Shown in pieces: positions 63,524 to 64,000 of a DNA stretch of 64,000 nt; the first letter of the stretch is position 1, and each line of letters starts with the position of its first letter. The position numbers and the translations under genes are program-made. Origin of the DNA: Pseudomonas putida (GTDB lineage Bacteria; Pseudomonadota; Gammaproteobacteria; Pseudomonadales; Pseudomonadaceae). Where the stretch lies: assembly GCF_028682395.1 (NCBI RefSeq), contig NZ_JANHLC010000004.1, forward strand, positions 434,001-498,000, read 5' to 3'. The notes under the pieces are model-generated. The model saw nothing but the letters and a program-made list of their open reading frames with translations, was not told the origin of the DNA and made no database searches.

Positions 63524-64000
63524 ATGCCCGAACCGACTTCCCTCTCCAGTTGGACCCGCGCCCTGCGCAAGCAGCTCGACGCACTGAACCTCGACAGCGC
63601 GGCGCTGTGCCGCCAGGCCGGGCTCGATCCGCAGTGGATGGAGGATCCCAACGCCCGCTACCCGCTGTCGGCCACCACCCGCCTGTGGCAACTGGCGGTC
63701 GAGGCCAGCGGCGATCCGGCCATCGGCCTGCGGGTGTCGCGGTTTGTCAGCCCCACCACCTTCCACGCCCTGGGGTATGCGCTGGTCGCCAGCGGCAGCC
63801 TGCGCGAAGTGTTCGAGCGCATCGTGCGTTATCACCCGGTGGTCAGCGATGCGCTGCTGCTGGAACTTGGTCTGGTCGGCGAGCGCTATCGCTTCTGCCT
63901 GCGGGTGCCGCCAGGCAGCCCGGAACCGGCACCGGAGGCCATCGATGCCTTTGCCGCGATCTATGTGCGGACTTGTCGCAATCGCCTGGGCCGCGACTAT
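63524..64000 (+). CDS. AraC-family regulator (partial, 3' end missing)
   Basis: 159 codons are present before the right edge. The region matches the arabinose-binding-like N-terminal domain of the OruR/ArgR-like AraC group: it starts MPEPTSLSSWTRALRKQLDA and continues with TTRLWQLAVEASGDPAIGLR and TTFHALGYALVASGSLREVF. The C-terminal AraC helix-turn-helix would lie beyond the window. Divergent from the desaturase gene, about 100 bases away, so probably its regulator. Start ATG at 63524. Confidence 0.83.
   Translation, partial: MPEPTSLSSWTRALRKQLDALNLDSAALCRQAGLDPQWMEDPNARYPLSATTRLWQLAVEASGDPAIGLRVSRFVSPTTFHALGYALVASGSLREVFERIVRYHPVVSDALLLELGLVGERYRFCLRVPPGSPEPAPEAIDAFAAIYVRTCRNRLGRDY

Overview
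The window looks like a piece of a Pseudomonas chromosome, most likely from the P. fluorescens/P. putida side of the genus. It is GC-rich with short intergenic gaps. Gene order in several blocks matches what I recall of Pseudomonas chromosomes: betC-choX-sulP with its LysR gene, trpBA/trpI, the aa3 oxidase cluster, triABC and a second tonB-exbB-exbD set. Palindromes of the Pseudomonas REP type lie in a few gaps. I see no rRNA, tRNA, CRISPR array, prophage or insertion sequence.

Layout. 1-2.8 kb: gamma-glutamyl polyamine catabolism (partial amidotransferase, divergent glutamine-synthetase-like ligase) and a TetR regulator. 2.8-6.4 kb: tauABCD for taurine, leftward. 7.1-14.3 kb: OprD-family porin, 1-Cys peroxiredoxin LsfA and ssuEADCBF for alkanesulfonates. 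14.5-17 kb: a RelB/RelE-type toxin-antitoxin pair with its operator, a methyltransferase and a serine acetyltransferase. 17.2-25 kb: choline transporter BetT behind a long perfect dyad, then betC-choX-sulP for choline sulfate and its LysR regulator. 25-29 kb: RcnB-like protein and trpBA/trpI. 29-32 kb: small stress-type proteins, including two DUF1161 paralogues, dodecin, OsmC and a flavin monooxygenase. 32-40.8 kb: lipoproteins, HAD phosphatase, gamma- and beta-carbonic anhydrases, PrlC-YheV, a secreted phosphatase and a radical SAM protein behind a LexA box. 41-49.7 kb: the complete caa3/aa3 cytochrome c oxidase cluster with assembly and heme A genes. 49.7-56 kb: an SDR and a triABC-like RND pump with two adaptor proteins. 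56-62.3 kb: MetQ, a degenerate sigma-54 activator-like AAA+ protein, a small serine hydrolase, TonB-ExbB-ExbD and a LysR regulator. 62.3-64 kb: a fatty-acid desaturase and a truncated AraC regulator.

The main theme is scavenging of sulfur when sulfate is short: taurine, alkanesulfonates, choline sulfate and probably methionine. These modules feed sulfite or sulfate into cysteine synthesis, for which a serine acetyltransferase is also present. A TATTC-N6/7-GAATA dyad, or a close variant, recurs in AT-rich leaders before the porin, lsfA, ssuE, the hydrolase/AAA+ operon and the last LysR gene, which suggests one LysR-type regulator (CysB or a relative) ties them together. The hydrolase and the degenerate activator have no assigned function and are the most promising lead for something new.

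Limits: all functions come from reading the translations and from remembered family features. No database search or alignment was run. Start codons were chosen from family N-termini and ribosome binding sites. The first and last genes are cut by the window edges.
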